Of a stretch of 64,000 bases of DNA, positions 43,782-52,929 are shown piece after piece. The notes under the pieces were generated by a model, which made no database searches, had not been told where the DNA came from, and saw only the letters and a program-made list of their open reading frames with translations. Within the stretch, counting starts at the first letter, position 1; each line of letters starts with the position of its first letter. The DNA comes from Leifsonia sp. AK011 (GTDB lineage Bacteria > Actinomycetota > Actinomycetes > Actinomycetales > Microbacteriaceae), in assembly GCF_013410945.1 (NCBI RefSeq), contig NZ_JACCCH010000001.1, forward strand, positions 2,046,001-2,110,000. The letters are read 5' to 3'. Made by a program: the position numbers and the translations under genes.

Positions 43782-44554
43782 CGACGACCGCTCCCCGGCT
43801 CCGCAGCAGGGTCTCCGCACCATCGTGGGTCGTCACGACGATCGTCGTGCTCATCGTGCTCGCCATCTGGCAGCTCGCGGTGGCAGCGCTCCAGGTGTCG
43901 CCGAACGTTCTGCCGGGGCCCGCCCAGATCGCCGTGGGCGCCGATTGGGCGCTCGTCATCCAGGCCGCGCTCAACACGGTGCTCGCCACCCTCGCCGGAT
44001 TCGCCGTCGGAAACGTGGTCGGCCTGGCACTCGCCATCCTGATCTGCGCGTCCCGGACCTTCTCCGACATCGTCTATCCGATCGCTGTGGTCGTGCGGGC
44101 CATCCCCATCGTCGCGCTCGCGCCCTTCATCACCCTGGCCTTCGGCCGTGGGCCGGGCGCGACCGTCGTCGTCGCGGCACTCATTGTGTTCTTCCCGACG
44201 CTCGTCAACGTCATCCTCGGGCTCCGGTCGGTGCCGGCCGAGACGATCGAACTACTCAAGGTCATGAACGCCTCGACCGTCTTCGGGTACGTGCGCGTGC
44301 GCATCCCCTTCGCGATGCCGTCGTTCGTGTCCGCCCTCAAGATCTCCGCACCGAACGCGGTGCTGGGTGTCATGACCGCGGAGTGGATCATCGGGGGGAC
44401 CGGCCTCGGTCGACTCGTCGTGCAGTCCTGGCTCAGCCTCGACATCACCACCATGTGGGGTGCTGTCCTGTTCTCGGCGCTCGTCGCCTCGGTGCTCTTC
44501 AGCATCGTGAGCCTCGCCGAGCGGCTCCTCCTCGGGTGGGCGGTGCGCACATGA
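43778..44554 (+). CDS. ABC transporter permease 2 (NitT/TauT family)
   Basis: 258 residues, six-helix BPD_transp_1 permease. Its coupling loop reads ELLKVMNASTVFGYVRVRIPFAMPSF, followed by SAPNAVLGVMTAEWIIGGTGLGRLV. It pairs with permease 1 rather than duplicating it: identity between the two is low outside the loop. Start ATG overlaps the previous stop and its stop overlaps the TRZ/ATZ hydrolase start. Confidence 0.93.
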   Translation: MTTTAPRLRSRVSAPSWVVTTIVVLIVLAIWQLAVAALQVSPNVLPGPAQIAVGADWALVIQAALNTVLATLAGFAVGNVVGLALAILICASRTFSDIVYPIAVVVRAIPIVALAPFITLAFGRGPGATVVVAALIVFFPTLVNVILGLRSVPAETIELLKVMNASTVFGYVRVRIPFAMPSFVSALKISAPNAVLGVMTAEWIIGGTGLGRLVVQSWLSLDITTMWGAVLFSALVASVLFSIVSLAERLLLGWAVRT

Positions 44555-45924
44555 GTACCTTCACGATCAGGGCCAGGGATCTCGTTGTGGATGCGGCATC
44601 CCCCGTGCTCCCCGATGCCGCCGTGATCATCACCGACGGCACCATCGCGGAGGTGGGACCGTGGGGATCGCTGGACCACCCCGGAGCGCTCGTGAGTGTC
44701 GACGGCGTGCTCTCGCCCGGTTTCGTGGACGCACACTCGCACCTCCGCGGCCTGCCGCTCAAGGAGCACGGCGTTCCCGCACGCTCATTCGAGTCGTGGA
44801 TCTGCTCGCTCGGAGCGGTCTCCGCGCTCGATACTCGGGACGAGGCGCTCGTGGCTGCCGGGGAACTCCTCGAGACGGGTGTGACCGCTGTGCAGGGATT
44901 CGTCGACGCGGATGCTGGCGCCGAGGATGCGCTCGCTGGCGCGCGGGGTGCACTCGCGGGTGTGGCGGCGAGTGGCATTCGCGGTCTCGTCGTGCTCGGC
45001 TTCGCCGATCGGGCCCTGCTGACGCCAGAGCCACCGGTCGGTCGCTGGGTCGAGGTCCCTCCGGCCGACCTCTCGATCTCCCCCGACAGGGTTCGTGAAC
45101 TCTCTCGGGAGTGGCTGGCCCAGTTCTCCGGACGGACAACGAGCCTCGGTATCGGCCCCATCGGTGGGCAGTGGTCGACGGATGCCCTCCTCGACGCCAT
45201 TGCGGAGTCCGCCGGCACCGCGCGCCTCCACACCCACCTCCACGAGAGCCGCCTCCACCGCACCTGGCTCGCGGACACCCCGAGCCCCCTCGACAGGCTG
45301 TTGTCCGCCGGCCTCATGGACGACCGCATGTCCTGCGCTCACGGTGTGCATCTCACGACGGACGACCTCGACCGCATCGCCGCGGCCGGCGCGAGCCTCG
45401 TGCACTGCCCGGCCTCGAACGAGGCGCTCGGCGTGGGACGCGCCACAGTCGCGGCGTGGCTCTCGCGCGGTATTCCGGGGGCACTCGGCGTCGACAGCCA
45501 GAACACGGCGGCACCCGACTACTTCGACGTCATGCGTGCGGCGCTAGCGACCGCCTCCGCCGTGGGCGACCCGCTCTCGGCGCGGGACGTCTTCAGCATG
45601 GCGACCACTGGCGGGTCACGAGCGATCGGAGTGCCTCAGGGCGGCCGCATCGCTGCTGGCGCACCCGCGGACATCATCGAGCTCTCCCTCGCGGCCCCGA
45701 CCGTCCACGGCATTGTCGAATCCGGGAGCGCGAACGCAGTTCGGCGCGCCTGGGTCGGGGGCGACCTCGTCGTCTCGGACGGGCACTCCCTGGTCGACCT
45801 GGGGTCCGCCCGATCCAGGCTCCGGGCCCAGCTCGACGCCGATGCCGAGGCCCGCGCACGCCGGGTTCTGGATCTCGCTCCCACCGTGGAGCTCATCGAC
45901 GAGCTGGCGGGGGCGATGTCATGA
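44551..45924 (+). CDS. TRZ/ATZ-type amidohydrolase (cytosine-deaminase-like)
   Basis: 457-residue metal-dependent hydrolase or deaminase of the subtype that removes amino or other groups from triazines, pyrimidines and purines. Motifs: PGFVDAHSHLRGLPL (HxH ligands), HTHLHES, SCAHGVHLTTDDL and GVDSQNT (the Asp base). The composite beta-sandwich flanks (N-terminal RARDLVVDAAS, C-terminal ADIIELSL, RAWVGGDLVV) are intact. Substrate unknown; probably deaminates or dechlorinates the imported heterocycle. ATGA coupled to genes on both sides. Confidence 0.88.
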   Translation: MSTFTIRARDLVVDAASPVLPDAAVIITDGTIAEVGPWGSLDHPGALVSVDGVLSPGFVDAHSHLRGLPLKEHGVPARSFESWICSLGAVSALDTRDEALVAAGELLETGVTAVQGFVDADAGAEDALAGARGALAGVAASGIRGLVVLGFADRALLTPEPPVGRWVEVPPADLSISPDRVRELSREWLAQFSGRTTSLGIGPIGGQWSTDALLDAIAESAGTARLHTHLHESRLHRTWLADTPSPLDRLLSAGLMDDRMSCAHGVHLTTDDLDRIAAAGASLVHCPASNEALGVGRATVAAWLSRGIPGALGVDSQNTAAPDYFDVMRAALATASAVGDPLSARDVFSMATTGGSRAIGVPQGGRIAAGAPADIIELSLAAPTVHGIVESGSANAVRRAWVGGDLVVSDGHSLVDLGSARSRLRAQLDADAEARARRVLDLAPTVELIDELAGAMS

Positions 45925-46793
45925 ACGCCGCACTGGCAGAGCTCGCGGCGGAATGCCGCGCAGAGCTGGGCGAGGCGCCCCGCTGGATTCGCCTGGGCTC
46001 CCCCGACACGGCACTCCACTTCAGTGACCTCCTCACCGGCACCGTCTACGCCCTCCGCGGCGACCGGGCTGTCGCCGTCCTCGACTTTCCCGGCGAGACG
46101 GTGAGCGCGCTCATACCGCTTAAGGATGGACGGTCGGTCATCGCGCTCCACCGGTCGCTCGCCGTGCTCGACGAGCGCGGCGAGGTGGTCGAACGGATCC
46201 CCCTCGACCTTCCGGCGGGAACCCGGCTCTCGGATGCCTCGGCCGGCCCCTCCGGTCACCTCTGGTTCGGCGTGGTGCCAGCGGGCGACCAGCCAGCGCC
46301 CGGGATGCTCGTGCGCCTCGGGCACGACGGCCTGAGCATCCAGCGCAGCGACATCGGCTTCTCCAACGGACTTGGATTCACCGCGGATGGCACGCGCATG
46401 CTGCACATCGACAGTGCGACGGGAACGCTCTGGAGCATCCCCCACGACCCGGCAACGGGCGAGTTGGGAACCCCCGCTCCCCTGCTCGTCTTCCCCGAGG
46501 CCGAGGGGGCACTCGATGGCCTCTGCCTCGATGAACTCGACCGCGCGTGGATCGCCGTATTCGGAGGGGGCGAGGTGATCTGCGTCGACACATCGGGCGC
46601 CATCGTGTCGCGGGTACTCGTTCCTGCGCTCCGGGCGTCGAGCTGCGTTTTTGTCGAATCGACCCTCTACATCACCACCGCACGCGTCGATGCGTCGGAG
46701 GCAGAACTCGCCGAGTTCACGACCTCGGGGTCGCTCTTCCGCTACCAGGCAGATGTTGCCGGCGGACCAGTGTGGGAAGGACACCTGTCATGA
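45921..46793 (+). CDS. SMP-30/gluconolactonase family protein
   Basis: Six-bladed beta-propeller lactonase-like protein, 290 residues. ELGEAPRW (metal-binding Glu), SNGLGFTADGTRMLHIDSATGTLW (Asn and Asp ligands) and PEAEGALDGLCLDELDRAWIA (DG ligand block) match the SMP-30 pattern. It would hydrolyse a lactone or ester intermediate. The ATG at 45921 overlaps the preceding stop; its stop overlaps the next ATG. Confidence 0.88.
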   Translation: MNAALAELAAECRAELGEAPRWIRLGSPDTALHFSDLLTGTVYALRGDRAVAVLDFPGETVSALIPLKDGRSVIALHRSLAVLDERGEVVERIPLDLPAGTRLSDASAGPSGHLWFGVVPAGDQPAPGMLVRLGHDGLSIQRSDIGFSNGLGFTADGTRMLHIDSATGTLWSIPHDPATGELGTPAPLLVFPEAEGALDGLCLDELDRAWIAVFGGGEVICVDTSGAIVSRVLVPALRASSCVFVESTLYITTARVDASEAELAEFTTSGSLFRYQADVAGGPVWEGHLS

Positions 46794-48562
46794 CGATCGA
46801 TACGGGGCTGAGCACGCGTTCGGGGATATCGCTCCCCCGCGGCTCCGGCATGGGTGGCGGTATCGTGCCGGGCGTCTTCGACCAGGCAGAGTCGATGCGC
46901 CCAACCATCTACGGTGAGCGCTGGTCGATCGTCGCCGGCCATCCGCTCGTGAGCGAGGTGGGGGCCGAGATCCTGCGCCGGGGCGGAAACGCCACCGACG
47001 CCGGTGTTGCGGCAGGGTTCGCCTCGAACGTCGTCCAGGTGGAGATGTGCAACCTCGGGGGGATCGCCCCCATCCTCGTGCGCGAGGCCGGCGCCGCCGA
47101 CGTGCAGGCCGTTGCAGGCGTCGGCACCTGGGGAGCGAGTGCCGACCTTGAGACGATCGCCTCGAGGTTCGGGGGTGCCCTTCCGCTCGGCGGCGTGCCG
47201 TCCATCGTGCCTGGGGCGGTCTCCGGATGGCTCACGGCGCTCTCGAGGTTCGGCACGATGGAGCTTCCGGACATCATGAGCGCTGCCATCGAGCTCGCGC
47301 GCGACGGATTCCCGCTCGACCCCCGCACCGCATCGCACCTCGCGCACATGGGAGCGGGCTTCGGCCGCTGGGAGACCTCGCGCGAGGTGTACCAGCCGGG
47401 CGGCGTTCCGCTGGGCGCCGGCGATCGTCTCGTGCAGCCAGCCCTCGCGAACACTCTCCAGCGTCTCTCCGACGCCGCAGCGGATGCGCGCGCAGCAGGC
47501 GCTTCACGCGAGCAGGCCATTGAAGCGGCACACGAGTTGTTCTACGCCGGGGACATCGCTCAGGCGATCGTCGACTTCGTCGCCGAGCGCGGCGGGTATC
47601 TCGAGGCGTCGGACCTCGCAGCGTTCCGGGCGGACGTGACACCAGCGCCGTCCGTCCGGTTCGGGGACTGGGATGTCCACGTCACCCCGACGTGGTCGCA
47701 GGGGCTGATCGTCGCCCAGGCCCTCGGGATCCTGGAGCGACGCGGCATCCGGGACATCGAGCAGGGCTCGGTCGAGTACGCGCACGAGGTCATCGAGGCG
47801 CTCAAGCTGGCCTTCAGCGAGCGTGAGCGGGCCTACGGTGACCCCCGATTCACCGCGGAATCGGCCGAGGCCCTCCTCGACGACGAGCACCTCACCGCGC
47901 TCGCCGGACTCGTGGGCGACCGCGCCCTTCCCAATGTGCCGACCATGGAGCAGGCTGGCCCCCAGTTGCCCTCGACAACGGCCATCGTTGTGGTCGACGC
48001 GGAGGGTGCCGCGTTCTCGAGCTCACCGAGCGACACGATCGACGGGGCACCCGTGATTCCGGAGCTCGGGATCATCTGTTCACCGCGTGGAGTGCAGAGC
48101 CGCCTTGTCGCCGGGCACCCCAACGCGTTGCGACCCGGCGGTCGACCGTGCGTAACCCCTGCCTCCGTCATTGCGCTCGGGCCCGAGGACGCCGTGTGGG
48201 CCTCGGCCTGCCCCGGCGGCGACGTGATCGTGCAGGCCATCGTGCAGGCGATGCTCCAGCAGGACGTGTACGGCAAGTCCCCCCAGGCGGCCGTGGAGGC
48301 GCCCAGGCTCTTCGGCTCCAGCTATCCCGGCGGGTTCCACCCGCATCCCGTGGGCGAATCCCTCGTGTTCGTGGAGGCAGGGTTCGGCGAGGAGGTCATC
48401 CACGGGCTGGAGGAGCTCGGCCACGAGATCATCGATTGGCCGTCCAACGAATTCGACGCCGGCAGCGTCCAGACGATCGTTTCCACCACCGGCGCCGAGG
48501 GAACGCGGCTCCTCGCGGCCGGCGCAGACTCCCGGAGGACCGCATATGCCCAAGCACGCTGA
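46790..48562 (+). CDS. gamma-glutamyltransferase family Ntn-hydrolase
   Basis: 590-residue member of the GGT family, without a signal peptide, so cytoplasmic. Domain start: HPLVSEVGAEILRRGGNATDAGVAAGFASNV. The autoprocessing nucleophile is probably Thr396 in LPSTTAIVVVD; classical GGTs have TTH here, so the His is Ala. RPGGRPCVTPASVIAL and YPGGFHPHP follow. Cytoplasmic GGT-like proteins in degradation clusters act as amidases rather than glutathione enzymes; the substrate is unknown. Overlaps the downstream VOC gene by 17 bp. Confidence 0.87.
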   Translation: MTIDTGLSTRSGISLPRGSGMGGGIVPGVFDQAESMRPTIYGERWSIVAGHPLVSEVGAEILRRGGNATDAGVAAGFASNVVQVEMCNLGGIAPILVREAGAADVQAVAGVGTWGASADLETIASRFGGALPLGGVPSIVPGAVSGWLTALSRFGTMELPDIMSAAIELARDGFPLDPRTASHLAHMGAGFGRWETSREVYQPGGVPLGAGDRLVQPALANTLQRLSDAAADARAAGASREQAIEAAHELFYAGDIAQAIVDFVAERGGYLEASDLAAFRADVTPAPSVRFGDWDVHVTPTWSQGLIVAQALGILERRGIRDIEQGSVEYAHEVIEALKLAFSERERAYGDPRFTAESAEALLDDEHLTALAGLVGDRALPNVPTMEQAGPQLPSTTAIVVVDAEGAAFSSSPSDTIDGAPVIPELGIICSPRGVQSRLVAGHPNALRPGGRPCVTPASVIALGPEDAVWASACPGGDVIVQAIVQAMLQQDVYGKSPQAAVEAPRLFGSSYPGGFHPHPVGESLVFVEAGFGEEVIHGLEELGHEIIDWPSNEFDAGSVQTIVSTTGAEGTRLLAAGADSRRTAYAQAR

Positions 48563-49001
48563 GTTCGGCGGCGCCCTCGCGTGGTCGTGGCACCACGCGG
48601 GCCTCGTCGTCGAGAACCTCGACCGTTCGATCGAGTTCTACCGGGACACGCTCGGTTACGCGGTCGAGTTCCTCGTGAGGGACATGGGCGACCAGTTCCA
48701 GCGCACCGTCGGGGTCGACGGCGTCGTGTGTGATCTCGCCCAGTTGGTGGCACCGTTCAGCGGCACGCGCCTCGAACTCATCGACGTGCGCGACGTTCCG
48801 GAGGGTCTTGACCCGCGGCTTCCCGTGCACGTGGGCGTGGGACACGGGGCGTACCAGGTGCGTGAGCTCGAGGCATCCATCGACGCCCTGGTTGCGCGCG
48901 GCGGCTCGCTCATGGGCGAGATCGTGATGTTCGAGGAGGGCCGCGCCGTCTACTGCTGGGGTCCGACGGGCACCGTCATCGAGCTGGAGGAGGCCTGGTG
49001 A
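48546..49001 (+). CDS. VOC superfamily protein (glyoxalase/dioxygenase fold)
   Basis: 151 residues forming two beta-alpha-beta-beta-beta modules. WSWHHAGLVVENLDRSIEFYRDTLGY starts the first, with a His metal ligand; AYQVRELEASIDALVARGG and GTVIELEEAW end the second, with a Glu ligand. Possible activities are a ring-cleaving dioxygenase, lyase or isomerase. It starts inside the 3' end of the GGT-like gene and its stop overlaps the E1 alpha GTG. Confidence 0.87.
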   Translation: MPKHAEFGGALAWSWHHAGLVVENLDRSIEFYRDTLGYAVEFLVRDMGDQFQRTVGVDGVVCDLAQLVAPFSGTRLELIDVRDVPEGLDPRLPVHVGVGHGAYQVRELEASIDALVARGGSLMGEIVMFEEGRAVYCWGPTGTVIELEEAW

Positions 49002-49975
49002 TCGACACACGGCTGTGGCGCGACCGCTACCGGCTCATGGTGCTCATGCGGCGGTTCGAGGAGGCGTGCCTCACCGGCGTCGCCTCGAAGGAAATCCACG
49101 GCGAGCTTCACACCGCGATCGGCCAGGAGGCCATCGCGGCCGCTCTCGCCGAGCACATTCGCGACGACGACGCACTCGCGAGCACTCATCGCAACCACCT
49201 GCACGCGATCGCGAAGCGCATACCGTTGCATCCGCTCATGGCGGAGATCTTCGAGAAGGAGACGGGCCTGTGCGGCGGGTTCGGCGGCCACATGCACCTC
49301 TTCGACAAGGAACGCCGGTTCTCCACCACGGGCATCGTCGGTGCGTCGCTTCCGGTCGCGCTTGGGCACGCCTACGCCTCCAAGCTCCGGGGAAGCGACG
49401 CCGTCGCATTCGCCGTCATCGGTGACGGGTCGGTCAACACGGGCGGATTCCACGAGACGATGAACATGGCGAGCGTGCTCGGCCTCGCCCTCGTGGTCAT
49501 CATCGAGAACAACGAGTGGGCGATCTCCGTCCCGTTCTCTGCCGCAAGCTCGACACCCACGCTTGCGGAGCGTGCCGTCGCCTACTCGCTGCCGGGTGAG
49601 CGAGTCGACGGACTCGACGTGGATGCCACATCCGCCGCCATCGGGCGCGCTGTTGCCCATGCGCGCACCACCGGTCCCGCCATCGTCGAGGCGATGTGCT
49701 ACCGGTTCCGCGGGCACTACGAGGGGGACCTGGATCTCTATCGCAGCCAGGCGGAGAAGACGGACCGCACCACCACAAAGGATCCGGTCGTACTGCTGCG
49801 TGCACAGCTGCGCGACAGCGGGCTGCTCGACGAAGCGACACTCGAGGCGCTCGAGGCCGATGCCTCCGCAGAGATCGACGCCGTGCTCGCGCGCGTACGC
49901 GCCGACAAGCAGCCCGACCGCAGCCTCGCCCACGACCACGTGTTCACCTCCGGCCTGAAGGGAGCCGTCGCATGA
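48998..49975 (+). CDS. TPP-dependent dehydrogenase E1 alpha subunit
   Basis: 325 residues, similar to pyruvate/acetoin dehydrogenase E1 alpha. The TPP/Mg motif GDGSVNTGGFHETMNMAS...ENNEWAIS and STHRNHLHAIAKRI are clear, with the phosphorylation-loop-like YRFRGHYEGD. Decarboxylates a 2-oxoacid or cleaves an acyloin. GTG start overlaps the VOC stop; ATGA coupling with E1 beta. The operon has no E2 or E3 gene, unlike acetoin dehydrogenase loci. Confidence 0.92.
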   Translation: MIDTRLWRDRYRLMVLMRRFEEACLTGVASKEIHGELHTAIGQEAIAAALAEHIRDDDALASTHRNHLHAIAKRIPLHPLMAEIFEKETGLCGGFGGHMHLFDKERRFSTTGIVGASLPVALGHAYASKLRGSDAVAFAVIGDGSVNTGGFHETMNMASVLGLALVVIIENNEWAISVPFSAASSTPTLAERAVAYSLPGERVDGLDVDATSAAIGRAVAHARTTGPAIVEAMCYRFRGHYEGDLDLYRSQAEKTDRTTTKDPVVLLRAQLRDSGLLDEATLEALEADASAEIDAVLARVRADKQPDRSLAHDHVFTSGLKGAVA

Positions 49976-50991
49976 CCATGACGGATGCAGCGCCCCGCAA
50001 CATCAACATCTCGCAGGCCGTCGCCGAGGGGCTGCGGCTCGCGATGGAGGCAGACGACCGCGTGGTCGTCATCGGGGAGGATGTCGCGACCCAGGGCGGC
50101 GTCTTCGGCTCCACACGCGGGCTCCTCAAGGCGTTCGGCCCCGAGCGTGTGCTCGACACGCCGATCTCGGAGATGGCGTTCACCGGCATGGCCGTGGGCC
50201 TTGCGATGGACGGCTATCGTCCCGTCATCGAGATCATGTTCGTCGACTTCATCGGCGTGTGCCTCGAGCAGGTCTACAACGCGGTCGCGAAGATCCCCTA
50301 CATGTCGGGCGGTCGCGTCGACATGCCCGTCGTCATCAAGACCGCCGGTGGCAGCATCGGTGCCGCCGCCCAGCACTCGCAGACCCTCTGGGGGCTCTTC
50401 GGCCACCTGCCGGGCCTGCGCGTGGTGGCTCCATCGAACCCGTACGACTCGAAGGGGATGATGGCTGCTGCCGTGGCATCCGACGACCCCGTCGTCTTCA
50501 TCGAGCACAAGGGCCTCCTTTTGGAGCGCGCGCAGGACTTCGAGTTCGGCGCGAACGTTCCGCGTGAGGCCTACGACGTGCCCCTCGACAGGGCCGCCGT
50601 GGTGCGCCCCGGATCCGACCTCACCCTCGTCACCCTGAGCGGGTCAGTGAGGCACGCCCTGACGGCGACGGATGCCGCGATCCTCAGCGGTATCGACGTC
50701 GAAGTGATCGACCTCCGCAGCATCGTGCCCATCGACTGGGCGACGATCGGCGCCTCGCTCGCGAAGACTCGCGCCCTGCTCGTTGTCGACGAGGACTACC
50801 TCGGCTACGGCCTGAGCGGCGAGCTCATCACGGGGGCCATCGAGCGCTTCGGCCTCGGTTCCCTCGACTACGTCGGCAGGCACGGCAATCCCGGGATACC
50901 GGTGCCTGCCGCCCTGAGCCTCGAGAAGGAGATCGTGCCGAACTCCGAGTCGATCCTGTCCGCCATCCTGAAGGCGGGAGCGGCCCGATGA
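49972..50991 (+). CDS. TPP-dependent dehydrogenase E1 beta subunit
   Basis: 339 residues. GEDVATQGGVFGSTRGL, DTPISEMAFTGMAVGLAM, EIMFVDFIGVCLEQVYN, HSQTLWGLFGHLPGLRVVAPSNPYD and VDLRSIVPIDW are the expected E1 beta blocks. It forms the alpha2beta2 E1 with the preceding gene. Since no E2 is encoded here, it must either use the housekeeping E2 (27267) or run without lipoyl transfer. ATGA overlaps on both sides. Confidence 0.92.
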   Translation: MTMTDAAPRNINISQAVAEGLRLAMEADDRVVVIGEDVATQGGVFGSTRGLLKAFGPERVLDTPISEMAFTGMAVGLAMDGYRPVIEIMFVDFIGVCLEQVYNAVAKIPYMSGGRVDMPVVIKTAGGSIGAAAQHSQTLWGLFGHLPGLRVVAPSNPYDSKGMMAAAVASDDPVVFIEHKGLLLERAQDFEFGANVPREAYDVPLDRAAVVRPGSDLTLVTLSGSVRHALTATDAAILSGIDVEVIDLRSIVPIDWATIGASLAKTRALLVVDEDYLGYGLSGELITGAIERFGLGSLDYVGRHGNPGIPVPAALSLEKEIVPNSESILSAILKAGAAR

Positions 50992-51740
50992 GCGCCCGCC
51001 ATGTCGTCGTCGTGGGCGGGGCAGGAGCGATCGGCTCGGTTGTTGCGCAGGTCCTTGCGGAGGAGGGGATGCGGGTCACAGTCGCCGACTTCGCCGACAC
51101 GGCCCCCATCGTCGCAGCGCTACCGGGCGAGGGTCATGCCGGGGTGCGGGTGGACGTCACCGACCGCGAGAACGTCCTCGCCACCCTCGGCCCGGATGCC
51201 ACCGTCGGACGGTACGACGCCCTCATCTTCGCCGCCGGAACCAACTACACGGGCCCCGTCGCCACGACGGACTGGGAGGCGTGGGACCGGGTGCTTGGCG
51301 TCAACCTGAGGGGAGCCGCCTACTTCGGCCAGGCAGCATCCCTCAACCTCGAGGCCGACCCGCGCGAGTGCAGCATCGTCTACTTCTCGTCGACCGCCGG
51401 TCTCAAGGGCGAAGGTGGCGCGAGCGTCTACGCGTCCTCCAAGTTCGGGCTCATCGGCTTCATGGAGTGCCACGCCTCGGAGATCGCCCAATACGGGGCC
51501 CGGGCGAACGCCGTGTGCCCCGGCAATATCGATTCCCCCATGCTGCGCACGCTCGCGGCGCAGGTCGCCGAGCGCAACGGCGTGACCACCGAGGAGACGC
51601 TCGCACTCTTCGCGGGGTCGAACGCCTTCAACCGGCTGATCGACATCCGCGAGGTCGCCCAGGTCGTCGCGTTCCTCGCAAGTGCGGCATCCACCGGCAT
51701 GAGCGGGCAGTCGGTCGTCATCGACGGCCCACCGAACTAG
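50988..51740 (+). CDS. short-chain dehydrogenase/reductase
   Basis: 250-residue Rossmann-fold oxidoreductase. The nucleotide-binding turn is GGAGAIGSVVAQVLA rather than the usual TGxxxGIG, with Asp (VADFAD) after beta-2 pointing to NAD. Catalytic Ser in FSSTAGLKG and YASSK supply Ser-Tyr-Lys. Oxidises an alcohol intermediate of the pathway, presumably. Coupled by ATGA to E1 beta; 25 bp precede the next gene. Confidence 0.9.
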   Translation: MSARHVVVVGGAGAIGSVVAQVLAEEGMRVTVADFADTAPIVAALPGEGHAGVRVDVTDRENVLATLGPDATVGRYDALIFAAGTNYTGPVATTDWEAWDRVLGVNLRGAAYFGQAASLNLEADPRECSIVYFSSTAGLKGEGGASVYASSKFGLIGFMECHASEIAQYGARANAVCPGNIDSPMLRTLAAQVAERNGVTTEETLALFAGSNAFNRLIDIREVAQVVAFLASAASTGMSGQSVVIDGPPN

Positions 51741-51765
51741 GTCCCCTGAGAAGGAGAACAGCAGC

Positions 51766-52929
51766 ATGATCAACGTCGAGACCGTCATCGCCGACACCCA
51801 GAAGCTCATCGGCATCGAGAGCACGAACCCCGGCGTGCTCGAGGCGGACTGCGCCGACTGGATCGAGAGCAGGCTCCGCGGCATGGGGCTCCAGGTGACC
51901 AGGCACCCCGTGCAACTGGGACGCGACAACTTGAGCGTGGTCATCCCCGGCGCCGACCGCTCGGCTCCGCGGTTCGTCCTCGTCTCGCACATGGACACCG
52001 TGCCGATCGGGTCGGGCTGGACACGCGACCCCTTCGGCGGGCAGATCGACGACGGGCTCCTCTACGGTCGCGGCGCGTGTGACATGAAGGCGGGACTCGC
52101 CCTGACCCTCGGGCTCCTGGAGGCACTGACCTCCACGGGGACCGTTCCTCCTGCCGACGTCGTGTGCTTCTACACGGTCGACGAGGAGGCACCGGGGATG
52201 CTCGGTGCCTACCAGCTCGTCGAGGATGCGCTCCTCCGGCCCGACGACCAGATCCTCGCACCCGAGCCCTCGGGAATGCGCCTTCGGATATCCCAGATGG
52301 GGCTGCGCTGGCTGACCCTGACGGTCACGGGCAAGATGGCCCACGCCGGGCGCGCGCACCTCGGCACCAACGCTGCGCACATCATGGCCCATATCGTCGT
52401 CGAGCTCGAGTCCGCCTTCGCCGCGCTCCCTTTCGACGATGAGATCCTGGGGCGGCCGCGCTTCACGACGGGCGTCATCACGGGAGGCGTGTCGACGAAC
52501 GTCGTGCCCGCCCTGTGCACGGCCGAGCTGGACCTCCGCATCGTGCCGCCCCTCGTGCCCGAGGATGCCGTGACCATGGTGGACCGCGTCGCGACCGACG
52601 TGCTGCGCCGGTACGAGGATGCCTCGTACTCGATCGATGCACTCGGAGCTCGACGACCTCCGGTCCGGGCATCCGACGATTCCAAGATCGTTCGCACACT
52701 TCGTGCCTCCTACCTCGCGGTCGCGGGACGTGAACCGGAAGTCGGTGGCGCCGACGGCCACGAGGCCTACACCGATTCCGCCATGATCGCTGCTCTCACC
52801 GGATCGACCTCGAGCACGGTGCTCGGGCCGGGAGCGACCGATCAGGCCCATACCGCCGACGAATTCGTGCCGATCGCCGACCTCGAACTCGGTTCGGCCC
52901 TGCTTTGGGACATGGTGACGTCATGGTGA
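51766..52929 (+). CDS. M20 family metallohydrolase (ArgE/DapE-like)
   Basis: 387 residues. Metal sites: VSHMDTVPIG, GRGACDMKAGLAL, TVDEEAPGMLG (catalytic Glu) and a late HTADEFVP histidine. The dimerisation lid begins ISQMGLRWLTLTVTGKMAHAGRAHLG. Family members hydrolyse N-acyl, N-carbamoyl or peptide amides. Preceded by AGAAGGAG, an ordinary SD, after a 25-bp gap from the SDR gene. Its stop overlaps the start of the pucR-type gene. Confidence 0.9.
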   Translation: MINVETVIADTQKLIGIESTNPGVLEADCADWIESRLRGMGLQVTRHPVQLGRDNLSVVIPGADRSAPRFVLVSHMDTVPIGSGWTRDPFGGQIDDGLLYGRGACDMKAGLALTLGLLEALTSTGTVPPADVVCFYTVDEEAPGMLGAYQLVEDALLRPDDQILAPEPSGMRLRISQMGLRWLTLTVTGKMAHAGRAHLGTNAAHIMAHIVVELESAFAALPFDDEILGRPRFTTGVITGGVSTNVVPALCTAELDLRIVPPLVPEDAVTMVDRVATDVLRRYEDASYSIDALGARRPPVRASDDSKIVRTLRASYLAVAGREPEVGGADGHEAYTDSAMIAALTGSTSSTVLGPGATDQAHTADEFVPIADLELGSALLWDMVTSW

